A stretch of DNA of 64,000 bases. Source: Hydrogenophaga sp. (lineage in GTDB: Bacteria > Pseudomonadota > Gammaproteobacteria > Burkholderiales > Burkholderiaceae_C). This document shows positions 44,625 to 53,591 of this stretch, one piece after another; position 1 is the first letter of the stretch, and every line of letters starts with the position of its first letter. Where the stretch lies: assembly GCF_026125825.1 (NCBI RefSeq), contig NZ_JAHCKK010000001.1, forward strand, positions 62,001 through 126,000, written 5' to 3'. The position numbers were made by a program, and so were the translations under genes. Under the pieces are notes generated by a model. The model searched no databases. It was given only the letters and a program-made list of their open reading frames with translations, and was not told the DNA's origin.

Positions 44625-46586
44625 ATGAACTTCACCAAAATCCTGATTGCCAACCGCGGCGAGATCGCCTGCCGGATCATCCGCACGGCCCAGGCGCTGG
44701 GCTACCGCACGGTGGCCGTTTACAGCGAAGCAGATGCCCAAGCTCTGCATGTTGCCCTGGCCGACGAGGCAGTGTGCATCGGCCCGGCGCCGGTACGGGA
44801 GAGCTACCTCAACGTTGCGGCGCTGCTGGCGGCGGCGCGCAGCACCGGTGCCGACGCGGTACACCCCGGCTACGGCTTCCTGTCCGAGAACGACGGCTTT
44901 GCGCAGGCTTGCCTGGACGCCGGGCTGGTGTTCATCGGCCCGGACCCGCAGGCCATCCTGAAAATGGGCAACAAGGCCGGCGCCAAACGCCTGATGCTGG
45001 CGGCGGGCGTGCCCTGCGTGCCGGGCTATCAGGGCACCGACCAGTCCGATGCCACGCTGCTCACGAAGGCTGCCGAGATCGGTTTCCCGATCATGGTCAA
45101 GGCGGCGGCGGGCGGTGGCGGGCGAGGCATGCGACTGGTCGAACACCCGCAAGACCTCGCGGTCGCCCTGGCCAGCGCCCGCTCGGAAGCAGGCAACGCC
45201 TTCGGCAGCGAAGAGCTCATCCTGGAGCGCGCGGTGATTGAGCCGCGCCATGTCGAAATCCAGGTCTTCGGCGACCAGCACGGCCACATCATCCACCTGG
45301 GCGAACGCGACTGCTCGATCCAGCGCCGGCACCAGAAGGTGTTCGAGGAAGCGCCCTCCCCGGCGGTCACGCCCCAGCTGCGCGAGCAAATGGGCGCGGC
45401 GGCGGTGGCGGCTGCGCGCACCGTGAACTACGTCGGCGCCGGCACGGTGGAGTTTCTGCTCGACAGCGAAGGGCGCTTCTACTTTCTGGAGATGAACACG
45501 CGGCTGCAGGTCGAACACCCGGTGACCGAGTGCATCACCGGGCTGGACCTGGTGGCCTGGCAGATCGCCGTGGCCCGTGGCGAGCACTTGCCGCTGACGC
45601 AGGAGCAAGTGCACTTGAACGGGCACGCCATCGAAGTGCGCCTGTACGCCGAAGATCCGTACAACGGCTTCCTGCCGCAAAGTGGCGATGTTGCGCTCTG
45701 GTGCCCGCCCACGGGCGAAGGCGTGCGCGTTGACCACGGCTTGGCATCAGGCCAGACCGTCAGCCCGCACTACGACCCCATGATCGCCAAAATCATTGTG
45801 CACGGCGCGACCCGCGACGAAGCCCGACGGCGCCTGATCGGTGCGCTGCAACGCACCCGCCTGCTCGGCCTGCCCCACAACCGTGCCTTCCTCGAAGCCG
45901 TGGCCAGCCACCCGGCCTTCGCCGCTGGCGAAACGACCACTGCCTTCATCGCCCAGCACTTCGGCGCTGCGGCGCTGGTGCGGCCCCAGCCCGACTCGCT
46001 GGCGCTGGCGCTGGCCGGCACGCTGTGGTTTGAAGCCAGCGCCACGCCGGTCGCAGCCGCGCCCTGGCGCTCCAGCGGACCGGCACGCTGGCCGATGCTG
46101 ATCGGCGAGGGCGAACACCGCCATGCCGTGCACATCACGGTCACTGGCACCCACAGCTACACGCTCGAAGTGGGCGCGGCGCTGCACCACATTACCCTCA
46201 GCGGGCGCGAAGGCGAGTGCCTGCACCTGATCGCCGATGGCGTGCAGCAGCACGCGGCTGCGGTGTTTGCCGGCGGCGTGTTGCACTTGGAGCTGGGCGA
46301 CCTGAGTGCCAGCTTTGAAGACCTGACCTATGACCCCCCGGCCGCGGCGGCAGGCAGTGCGGAGTCACGCGTGCTCGCACCCATGAATGGACGGGTGCTG
46401 GCCGTTGACGTCCAACATGGCGACACGGTCACCAAGGGGCAACGCCTGGCGGTGCTCGAAGCCATGAAGATGGAGCATCAACTGCTGGCCCGTCGCGATG
46501 GCGTGGTGGACCAGGTAGCTGTGCGCGCTGGCGACCAGGTTGCCACGCGCGCATTGTTGGTGTCACTGGTCGAGCAGCCTGATTGA
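44625..46586 (+). CDS. acyl-CoA carboxylase, biotin carboxylase/BCCP (alpha) subunit 2
   Basis: 653 residues from the ATG at 44625; longer upstream frames overlap the beta gene and are rejected. Domains in order: biotin carboxylase start KILIANRGEIACRIIRTAQ, ATP-grasp loop KAAAGGGGRGMRLV near residue 160, EMNTRLQVEHPVTE near residue 288, and C-terminal biotinyl domain with the EAMKMEH lysine near residue 616. It is complete and catalytic motifs are intact. It pairs with the adjacent beta subunit and is followed by two acyl-CoA dehydrogenases. Confidence 0.93.
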   Translation: MNFTKILIANRGEIACRIIRTAQALGYRTVAVYSEADAQALHVALADEAVCIGPAPVRESYLNVAALLAAARSTGADAVHPGYGFLSENDGFAQACLDAGLVFIGPDPQAILKMGNKAGAKRLMLAAGVPCVPGYQGTDQSDATLLTKAAEIGFPIMVKAAAGGGGRGMRLVEHPQDLAVALASARSEAGNAFGSEELILERAVIEPRHVEIQVFGDQHGHIIHLGERDCSIQRRHQKVFEEAPSPAVTPQLREQMGAAAVAAARTVNYVGAGTVEFLLDSEGRFYFLEMNTRLQVEHPVTECITGLDLVAWQIAVARGEHLPLTQEQVHLNGHAIEVRLYAEDPYNGFLPQSGDVALWCPPTGEGVRVDHGLASGQTVSPHYDPMIAKIIVHGATRDEARRRLIGALQRTRLLGLPHNRAFLEAVASHPAFAAGETTTAFIAQHFGAAALVRPQPDSLALALAGTLWFEASATPVAAAPWRSSGPARWPMLIGEGEHRHAVHITVTGTHSYTLEVGAALHHITLSGREGECLHLIADGVQQHAAAVFAGGVLHLELGDLSASFEDLTYDPPAAAAGSAESRVLAPMNGRVLAVDVQHGDTVTKGQRLAVLEAMKMEHQLLARRDGVVDQVAVRAGDQVATRALLVSLVEQPD

Positions 46587-46641
46587 GGCGCGCACCGCTC
46601 GGCACGCGCGACACACGCCACATCCACGGAGAGTAAAACGC

Positions 46642-47817
46642 ATGCCTGCCGAAACCCTGCCTGCCAAGAGTCCCTTCTATACGCCCGAGCATCTGGCGTT
46701 CCGCGACGCGATGCGCCGCTTCGTCGCCAGAGAAATCAGTCCGCACGTGGATGCCTGGGACGAAGCCGAGTCCTTTCCTGTCGCGTTGTACCGCAAGGCG
46801 GCCGAAATCGGCCTGCTGGGCCTGGGTTTTCCTGAAGCCTTCGGCGGCAACGACGGCGACCTGTTCATGACCATCATCGCCGCGCAGGAACTGGCGCGTT
46901 GCGGTGCTGGTGGTGTCCTGGCGAGTCTGCTGTCGCACACCATCGGCTGCCCGCCCATCGTCAACGTGGGCAGCGAGGCGCTGAAGCAGCGCGTCTTGCC
47001 GCCGGTGCTGCGGGGCGAGAAGATCAGCGCACTCGGCATCACCGAACCCTCCGGCGGCTCGGACGTGGCCAACCTCAAGACCACGGCGCGCAGGGATGGT
47101 GATCACTATGTCGTCAACGGCTCGAAAACGTTCATCACCTCCGGCATGCGCGCCGACTTCTACACCGTGGCGGTGCGCACTGGCGGGCCGGGGCCAGGCG
47201 GCGTGTCGCTGCTGCTGATCGAGAAAGGCACGCCCGGCTTTACGCAAACGCCTTTGAGAAAAATGGGCTGGTGGTGCTCCGACACCGCCGCCCTGTATTT
47301 CGACCATTGCCGCGTGCCAGTGGAGAACCTGGTGGGGGTGGAAAACCAGGGCTTCAAGGCCATCATGAAGAATTTCAACCGCGAGCGCATCTTTCTCGCC
47401 GCCGGCGCCAACGGCTTTGCCCGCGTCTGCCTGGACGAGGCGCTGGCCTGGTCGCGTGAGCGCGAGATGTTCGGCGGCCGCCTGATCGACCAGCAGGTCA
47501 CCCGCCACAAACTCGCCGACATGGCCATGCGCGTCGAGGCGACCCAGGCCATGCTGGAATTGCTCGCCTGGCGCGTCGAACAGGGCGATACGCCGGTGGG
47601 CGAAATCTGCCTGCTGAAGAACCAGGCCACCCAGACCATGGCCTATTGCGCCAGCGAGGCGGTGCAACTGCACGGCGGCGCCGGTTTCATGCGCGGCGTC
47701 AAGGTGGAGCGCATTTACCGCGAAGTCAAGGTCAACGCCATCGGTGGCGGCGCCGAAGAGGTGATGCGCGACCTGGCGGCGCGCCAGCTCGGGTTTTACG
47801 CCGGAAGCCCTGGATGA
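46642..47817 (+). CDS. acyl-CoA dehydrogenase, large member of a coupled pair
   Basis: 391 residues from the ATG at 46642 (GGAGAGT ribosome-binding site). Landmarks are GLGFPEAFGGNDGD, ITEPSGGSDVANLKT, KTFITSGMRAD and QLHGGAGFMRG. Near the C-terminus the catalytic region reads AIGGGAEEVMRD, lacking the EGT glutamate but typical of a known subgroup. Its stop overlaps the start of the next dehydrogenase-like gene (ATGA), suggesting a two-subunit enzyme made in equal amounts. Confidence 0.91.
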   Translation: MPAETLPAKSPFYTPEHLAFRDAMRRFVAREISPHVDAWDEAESFPVALYRKAAEIGLLGLGFPEAFGGNDGDLFMTIIAAQELARCGAGGVLASLLSHTIGCPPIVNVGSEALKQRVLPPVLRGEKISALGITEPSGGSDVANLKTTARRDGDHYVVNGSKTFITSGMRADFYTVAVRTGGPGPGGVSLLLIEKGTPGFTQTPLRKMGWWCSDTAALYFDHCRVPVENLVGVENQGFKAIMKNFNRERIFLAAGANGFARVCLDEALAWSREREMFGGRLIDQQVTRHKLADMAMRVEATQAMLELLAWRVEQGDTPVGEICLLKNQATQTMAYCASEAVQLHGGAGFMRGVKVERIYREVKVNAIGGGAEEVMRDLAARQLGFYAGSPG

Positions 47818-48974
47818 AGTCCGCCGCCTCACCCACACAGCACATGCCGCCTTCGGCGCTGCCCGAGGCCATGCGCCTGGCCTTGTCGGGCGCGCCAGCG
47901 CCTGACTGCGCGCACGGCTTCCCCCGTGCCTGGTGGCGTCATCTCGGCGCCAGCGGCCTGCTCGGTGTGGGCTTCGACAGCGACGGCGGGGCGCCCGTCA
48001 CGGACGCCGTGCAGGTCAGCGCTGTGGCCGGCATCGTCGCCCGGGAATCCGCCAGCCTGGGTCTGGGCATGGCGTGGATGATGCAGCAGATGCTGGGACG
48101 CTTCGTGCTGGCGCCGAATCTGCGCAGCGACCGGCATCGTGCGCTGCTGCGATCCATGGCGCTTGGCGACACATTACTGGCACTCGCGATCTCCGAGCCC
48201 GGCACCGGCGCACACCCCAAACACCTGAGCTGCCGGGCGATTCAGGACGGCAGCGACTGGCTCCTTGACGGCCACAAGGCCTTTGTCAGCAACGGCCCGG
48301 CAGCCGATGCCGTCATCGTGCTGGCCGTGAGCGGCGAACACGAGGGGCGCAGGCGCTTCGATGCTTTCGTCGTTGAGGTCAACACACCGGGCCTGACCCG
48401 CCAACTGGACGACAAAGTGCGCGGACTGGCGCCGCTCGGCCATTGCGGCATGCAACTTGTCGGCTGCCGGGTGCCGGAAAGCCAGCGCCTTGGCGAGCCT
48501 GGACAGGCTTTCGACACCATCGCTCGGCCGCTGCGCGCGATCGAAGACGCCCTGCTGCTGGGCCCCATGCTCGGCGCCATGCAAGCCGAGCTGGATACAT
48601 TGGCGCGCTGGTTCCAAAGCTCCGCCCGGACCCCTGCATTGACCCGGGACCTGGGTGGCTTGCAACTCGAACTCGATGCCCTCTCGCCCGTTGCACGTCA
48701 TGCCGCCCAGCACCTGGACCAGCACGGACCCAACGAGGCGTTGGCGGCATTCAATCTGGGCGCGCGCCGCCTGCTTGATCGCTGGCAAGGCACCTGTGAA
48801 TCCTTTGCCGCGGCCCTGGACGACCGTGAACCGACCCTGCTCAACCTGGCGCGCGATCTGCGCCTGGTGCAGGGCATAGCCCGCGGCATCGCCGAATCCC
48901 GACAACTTCAAACCGGCGAAAAAATGCTGCTCTCCAAGGAACCCCGTGAAAACACTACACCAACCCCACTTTGA
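47814..48974 (+). CDS. divergent acyl-CoA dehydrogenase-like protein, second member of the coupled pair
   Basis: 386 residues from the ATG at 47814. Recognisable ACAD features are weak but present: GLLGVGFDSDGGAPVTDAV, the FAD/substrate-type segment LAISEPGTGAHPKHLS and GHKAFVSNGPAADAV. The C-terminal half (LTRDLGGLQLELDAL, LARDLRLVQGIARGI) has lost the usual YGGxG and EGT motifs. Translation is coupled to the complete dehydrogenase upstream, and its end overlaps the MoxR ATPase start. It may be a non-catalytic or substrate-binding subunit. Confidence 0.8.
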   Translation: MKSAASPTQHMPPSALPEAMRLALSGAPAPDCAHGFPRAWWRHLGASGLLGVGFDSDGGAPVTDAVQVSAVAGIVARESASLGLGMAWMMQQMLGRFVLAPNLRSDRHRALLRSMALGDTLLALAISEPGTGAHPKHLSCRAIQDGSDWLLDGHKAFVSNGPAADAVIVLAVSGEHEGRRRFDAFVVEVNTPGLTRQLDDKVRGLAPLGHCGMQLVGCRVPESQRLGEPGQAFDTIARPLRAIEDALLLGPMLGAMQAELDTLARWFQSSARTPALTRDLGGLQLELDALSPVARHAAQHLDQHGPNEALAAFNLGARRLLDRWQGTCESFAAALDDREPTLLNLARDLRLVQGIARGIAESRQLQTGEKMLLSKEPRENTTPTPL

Positions 48975-49914
48975 CTCCATCGATGGCCTGGCGCAGCGGC
49001 TGGCTGCGGTCGACTACATTGCCAGCCGCGAAATCGCCACCTCGGTCTATCTGGGCTTCAATCTGGAAAAGCCGATCCTTGTCGAAGGCCCGGCCGGCGT
49101 CGGCAAGACCGAACTGGCCAAGGGCATGGCCGAGATTCTCGACGTGCCCCTGATCCGCATGCAGTGTTACGAAGGCCTGGACGAATCCAAGGCCTTGTAC
49201 GAGTGGAAATACGGCAAGCAATTGCTCTATACGCAACTCCTCAAGGACAAACTGGGGGAGATGATGCAAGGCGCGGTGGGACTCGCGGCTTCCATCGAGC
49301 GGCTGCATGCGCACGACGATCTGTTCTTTTCCGAGCACTTTCTTGAGCCGCGCCCGCTCTATCAGGCCTTGCACCAGGAGCGCGGCTGCGTGCTGTTGGT
49401 GGACGAGGTTGACAAGTCCGACCCCGAGTTCGAGGCTTTCCTGCTCGAAGTGCTGTCCGACTTTCAGGTCTCGGTGCCCGAACTCGGCACCATCAAGGCC
49501 AAGGTAAAGCCCATCGTTTTTCTCACCAGCAACAACACGCGCGAGATGAGCGACGCGCTCAAGCGCCGCTGCCTGCACTTGCACATTCCATTCCCCGAGG
49601 CGAAGCTGGAGCGGCGCATTCTGGAGCGCCGCGTGCCAGGCCTGTCGGAAACACTGAACCGCGAACTGGTCGCTTTCATTCAGGCGGTGCGGCAGATGGA
49701 CCTGAAAAAGCAGCCCTCGGTCAGCGAGACCATCGACTGGGCCAAAACGCTGCTGCTGCTGCACGCCGAACACTTGAGCCTGGACATGGTGAAGGGCACG
49801 CTCAGTGTCTTCCTCAAGTTCGAGCAGGACATCGCCTCGGCCAGCGAGCAACTGCCGGCCCTGCTGCAACAAGCGCGCAAGGATGCGGAGATTCCCCGTG
49901 CAAGCCACGCTTGA
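48946..49914 (+). CDS. MoxR-family AAA+ ATPase
   Basis: 322 residues from a GTG at 48946 with an AAGGA ribosome-binding site, overlapping the previous gene. Walker A GPAGVGKTEL near residue 49, Walker B VLLVDEVDKSD near residue 142, sensor-1 FLTSNNTREMSDALKRRC near residue 186. The best family fit is the CoxD/NorQ/CbbQ-like MoxR group, which remodels or activates metalloenzymes and Rubisco together with a VWA partner. The VWA gene follows with a short overlap. Why a dehydrogenase/carboxylase operon should encode one is unclear; assisting maturation of an enzyme in this pathway is a working idea. Confidence 0.9.
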   Translation: MKTLHQPHFDSIDGLAQRLAAVDYIASREIATSVYLGFNLEKPILVEGPAGVGKTELAKGMAEILDVPLIRMQCYEGLDESKALYEWKYGKQLLYTQLLKDKLGEMMQGAVGLAASIERLHAHDDLFFSEHFLEPRPLYQALHQERGCVLLVDEVDKSDPEFEAFLLEVLSDFQVSVPELGTIKAKVKPIVFLTSNNTREMSDALKRRCLHLHIPFPEAKLERRILERRVPGLSETLNRELVAFIQAVRQMDLKKQPSVSETIDWAKTLLLLHAEHLSLDMVKGTLSVFLKFEQDIASASEQLPALLQQARKDAEIPRASHA

Positions 49915-51352
49915 GGATTTCTTCAAGGCGCTGCGCGGCAGCGACCTCGAGATCAGCCTCAACGCCCAGGTCGATGCGGCGCGCGCCGTGGCGCTGGTCG
50001 GCTGGAGCGACTGCACCCTCCTGAAAAGCGCACTGGGCACGACACTGGCGAAAACCACCCCGGATCGCGCCCTGTACGACGAGGCCTTTGACCGCTTCTT
50101 CCGTTTCAATTCCTTCGAAAACATGGCCGCGCAAGGCAGTCCGGCCAAGCCCTCCTTCAGGCCCGACACCGACCCCAACGCCAACCCCGCTTCAGACGCC
50201 ATGGCCGCGCAAGACCTGCCGGACCCAGCCCAAAACAAACAGACCGCAACCGGTTCCGGTGGGCCGGGCGGCTGTCAGGGCAGCGGTGGCCAGGCCTTGT
50301 CGCAGTTGTTGCTGTCGGGTGACTCTGCGGCACTGGCAAAGCGCATGCAGGAAGCCGCGCGCGAGGTGGGCCTGACCGACATCTGGTTTTTCACCCAAAA
50401 GGGCTACTACACCCAAAAGATCCAGCAGGCCATGGGGCTGGAGCTGCTGGACCGCGAAATCTCTGACGCCAAACGCCAGACGCTGGCGCCCGAGCGTGCC
50501 AAAGACCTCGAACGGATGCGCAAGAAATTGTTCGAGGAGGTGCGCAATTTTGTCGAACGCAAACTCGCGCTCTACGGCACGGCACCGACGCGCCAGTTGC
50601 ACGACGACTTCCTGCAATCGCAAAAGCTCTCCAACATCGAAAAGCGTGATTTCGCGCGCATGCACGTCATCGTCAGCAAAATCGCCAAGCGACTGGCCGA
50701 TCGCCACTCGCGGCGCAAGAAGAAGCGGGTGCGCGGCCAGCTCGACTTTCGCAAGACCCTGCGCAAAAACGCTGCCTACGATGGCGTAATGTTCGAGACC
50801 TTCTGGCGCTCCAAAGTGGTGGACCGGCCACGCGTGGTGGCGATCTGCGACGTCAGCGGCTCGGTGCGCCAGTACGCGCGTTTTTTGTTGCTGTTCCTGC
50901 ACAGTCTGGGTGAGCAGGTGAGCGACCTGCGCAGCTTCGCTTTCACCAACCACCTGGTCGAGGTGAGCGACACCTTTGAGTCGCTGCCGGTCGAACAGGC
51001 GGTCGACAAAGTGATGCAGGCGGTGGGCGGCAGTGGCACCGACTATGGGCAGACGCTGCTCGACATCGAGGCGCAGTTGCTCGAGGACATCGATCGCCGC
51101 ACCACCGTGCTGATTCTCGGCGACGCGCGCAACAACCGCGGTCAAGCCCAGGCTCAAGTCATGCAACTGCTCTACCAGCGCGCGCGCCGGGTCATCTGGC
51201 TCAACCCCGAGCCGGTGTCGTTCTGGGGCCTGGGCGATTCGGAGATGAAGCGCTACGCCCCTTATTGCCACATCGCGCGCGAATGCAATTCCCTCGCACA
51301 CCTGGAAAGCACGCTCGACGCCTTGCTGCGCACCCACTCTGCCAGCGCCTGA
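49898..51352 (+). CDS. VWA-domain protein (CoxE-like), partner of the MoxR ATPase
   Basis: 484 residues from the GTG at 49898, which follows GCGGAG at suitable spacing and overlaps the ATPase stop. The C-terminal third holds a von Willebrand A domain with an intact metal-adhesion site: DVSGS near residue 317, the threonine of SGTDYG near residue 377 and the aspartate in LGDARNN near residue 407. The middle is rich in charged helices (RKKLFEEVRNFVERKLAL). This matches the CoxE/DUF1006-like group that works with MoxR ATPases. The low-complexity Gly/Gln stretch near residue 120 is probably a linker. Confidence 0.87.
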   Translation: MQATLEDFFKALRGSDLEISLNAQVDAARAVALVGWSDCTLLKSALGTTLAKTTPDRALYDEAFDRFFRFNSFENMAAQGSPAKPSFRPDTDPNANPASDAMAAQDLPDPAQNKQTATGSGGPGGCQGSGGQALSQLLLSGDSAALAKRMQEAAREVGLTDIWFFTQKGYYTQKIQQAMGLELLDREISDAKRQTLAPERAKDLERMRKKLFEEVRNFVERKLALYGTAPTRQLHDDFLQSQKLSNIEKRDFARMHVIVSKIAKRLADRHSRRKKKRVRGQLDFRKTLRKNAAYDGVMFETFWRSKVVDRPRVVAICDVSGSVRQYARFLLLFLHSLGEQVSDLRSFAFTNHLVEVSDTFESLPVEQAVDKVMQAVGGSGTDYGQTLLDIEAQLLEDIDRRTTVLILGDARNNRGQAQAQVMQLLYQRARRVIWLNPEPVSFWGLGDSEMKRYAPYCHIARECNSLAHLESTLDALLRTHSASA

Positions 51353-51389
51353 AGCCCAAACCCACATCCTCGCTCAACAGACACTGCCC

Positions 51390-53030
51390 ATGGTCCGCCC
51401 CACATTGCAGCTCCACCCCCACAGAGAGCCGGTCACCGCGCACCCGGCCGCCACCCTGCTGCTGCTGCGTGATGGTGCGCTTGGCGTCGAAGTGTTGATG
51501 ACCCGGCGCTCGCCAAAAGCCAGCTTCTTGCCTGGCGCCTATGTTTTCCCCGGCGGGCGAGTGGACGCTGACGACCACCAGGCGCATACACTGGCACGCG
51601 CCCCCAACGCGGGCGGACGCTACCGCACGGCAGCACTGGCTGCACTGAGGGAAACCTTCGAGGAATTGGGCATCCTGCTGGCGGTGCAGGCCGATGACAA
51701 GCCCATCACCCGCACCCACCTTCAAGCGCTGGACCGCAGTGAAGCGCTGTACCCGCAACTGCAAAGCCAGGGCTGGTCACTAACGCTCGATCGGGCGCGC
51801 ATGCTGGCCTGCTGGACCACCGATCGCAGCGTGCCCAAGCGTTTCAACACCGCCTTCTTCGTTGCGCTGATGCCCGACCAGCAGGAGCCGGTGGCCGACG
51901 AAATGGAACAGTTCGAGCCCGTCTGGGTCAGGCCCGAGGATGCGCTGACGAAACACCAAGCCGGCAACTTTTTCATGATCTTTCCAACCATCCGCACCCT
52001 GCACTGGTTGGCGGATTTCGAGCAAGCCGAGCAGGCCCTGGCGGCCTGTACCGAAGACGTGCCACTGTGGAACTCCTGCCCTCGGGGTGGTCTGGTCAGC
52101 GGTCAACTTCAGCGTTTCATGGAGCATGAAGCGCCGTACGGCGAACTCGCGCTGGTCTGCCCGGACGGCCAGCTCGAGCACCCGCTGGACTGGCAACACG
52201 AGCGGCCGGTGCCCTTGTTGCGGCACCTGCATCGTCTCACCGCCCCCAACGCCAGCATCATGACCGGCCCCGGCACCAACAGCTACATCCTTGGAGACGC
52301 GTCCAGCGGCTACATCGTCATTGATCCGGGCCCCTTGCTGAACGACCATATCGAGCGCCTGCTCGCTTTCACGGCAGGCCAGATCACGGCCATCGTCTGC
52401 ACCCACTCGCACCCGGACCACTCCCCCGCCGCGCAGCCGCTGGCCCAGGCCTGCGCCCGCCTGGCAGGCCATACTCCGCCGGTGCTGGGCCTGGCTTGCG
52501 CCGCCACTGCCCGCTCCACGGCTGTCTTCGCCCCCGACCGAGCTCTGGCCGACGGCGAGCGCCTGATGCTGCACGATGGCGAGCACAAAAGCACCCTGCG
52601 CGTGGTCCATACACCAGGGTACGCAGCCAACCACCTCTGCCTCATCCTCGAAGAAGACGGTCTGCTGTTTTCGGGCGACCACATCCTCAGCGGAAGTACC
52701 ACCATCATCGACCCGCCCGATGGCGACATGAGCGCCTATCTCGATTCGCTGGACCGCCTGGCGCAGATCTGCGAGAAGGACGGTATCGAGTTCATCCTGC
52801 CGGCGCACGGTCACGTCATTGGCTGGGCGGCGCAGTCCATTGCGCAGCTAAAGGCGCACCGCCTGCGGCGCGAGGCCAGGGTGCTAGCGGCCATGCGCGC
52901 CGTCCCGCAAGGCGGCTTGGACGACTGGCTAACTCTGGCCTATGACGACACCCCCGCAGCGCTCTGGCCACTGGCGCGCCGTTCGTTGGCGGCCCATGTG
53001 CAACGCATCGAGCAACTCGCGATGCTTTGA
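51390..53030 (+). CDS. NUDIX hydrolase-metallo-beta-lactamase fusion protein
   Basis: 546 residues with two recognisable enzymes. The N-terminal half (about residues 15-210) is a NUDIX domain: PGAYVFPGGRVD, then the NUDIX helix RETFEELGI, separated from the glycine by an insertion. The C-terminal half (about residues 265-500) is a metallo-beta-lactamase domain with THSHPDHSP near residue 334, HTPGYAANHLCL near residue 408 and FSGDHILSGSTT. Such fusions resemble LACTB2-type proteins and may hydrolyse CoA or nucleotide derivatives. It sits between the VWA gene and a thioesterase. A CoA-ester housekeeping role is inference. Confidence 0.84.
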   Translation: MVRPTLQLHPHREPVTAHPAATLLLLRDGALGVEVLMTRRSPKASFLPGAYVFPGGRVDADDHQAHTLARAPNAGGRYRTAALAALRETFEELGILLAVQADDKPITRTHLQALDRSEALYPQLQSQGWSLTLDRARMLACWTTDRSVPKRFNTAFFVALMPDQQEPVADEMEQFEPVWVRPEDALTKHQAGNFFMIFPTIRTLHWLADFEQAEQALAACTEDVPLWNSCPRGGLVSGQLQRFMEHEAPYGELALVCPDGQLEHPLDWQHERPVPLLRHLHRLTAPNASIMTGPGTNSYILGDASSGYIVIDPGPLLNDHIERLLAFTAGQITAIVCTHSHPDHSPAAQPLAQACARLAGHTPPVLGLACAATARSTAVFAPDRALADGERLMLHDGEHKSTLRVVHTPGYAANHLCLILEEDGLLFSGDHILSGSTTIIDPPDGDMSAYLDSLDRLAQICEKDGIEFILPAHGHVIGWAAQSIAQLKAHRLRREARVLAAMRAVPQGGLDDWLTLAYDDTPAALWPLARRSLAAHVQRIEQLAML

Positions 53031-53068
53031 ACCCCATACGCTTTTTAGACAACCCACAGGAGCTCAAT

Positions 53069-53560
53069 ATGAATACCAACGCCCCCAACCTTGACCGCAT
53101 CGCAGCTTGCAAGCAAGGCTGGAACGATAGCCCTTTTCTGAAGGCGCAAGGGCTTGAAGTTGAAGAAACAGCTGTAGGCCGAGCTGTTGTACGACTTCCT
53201 AAGGCCCTTCCCACCCAACGCGGCGGCGGCGGTTCGGACACCGTGCTCAATGGCGGCGTCATCTCCTATATGTTCGACGGTGCGCTTGGCTGGGCCATCA
53301 TCTCCTCGCTGCTGGCCATGCCCGAGGCGTCCGACATTGATCCCTTCGAGCTTCGCCAGTTCACGATCAACCTCGACATCACCTTCCTCAATGCCGCCGT
53401 GGGCGATAGCTTCGAAGCACGCGGCAAGGTGGTGCGCATCAGCCGCACGACGGCATTTGCCGAAGGGGAGTTCCTGGATGCCAATGGCACAGTTTGCGCC
53501 ACCGCCAAGGGTATCTGGCGCGTGTTCTGGCCGCGCAGTATTGCATCCACCCCGCGCTGA
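53069..53560 (+). CDS. PaaI-type hotdog-fold thioesterase
   Basis: 163 residues from the ATG at 53069 (CAGGAGC ribosome-binding site); a TTG at 53027 is a poorer start. The hotdog pattern is visible: GLEVEETAVGRAVVRLP, then TVLNGGVISYMFDGALGWAI near residue 70, where PaaI-type catalytic residues lie, and INLDITFLNAAVGDSFEARGKVV. Such enzymes hydrolyse acyl-CoA thioesters, sometimes to rescue stalled CoA. It lies 32 bases before atuA, so it is likely co-transcribed with it. Confidence 0.86.
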   Translation: MNTNAPNLDRIAACKQGWNDSPFLKAQGLEVEETAVGRAVVRLPKALPTQRGGGGSDTVLNGGVISYMFDGALGWAIISSLLAMPEASDIDPFELRQFTINLDITFLNAAVGDSFEARGKVVRISRTTAFAEGEFLDANGTVCATAKGIWRVFWPRSIASTPR

Positions 53561-53591
53561 CCCCGCTCCCCCGAATAACCCGGAGACATCC

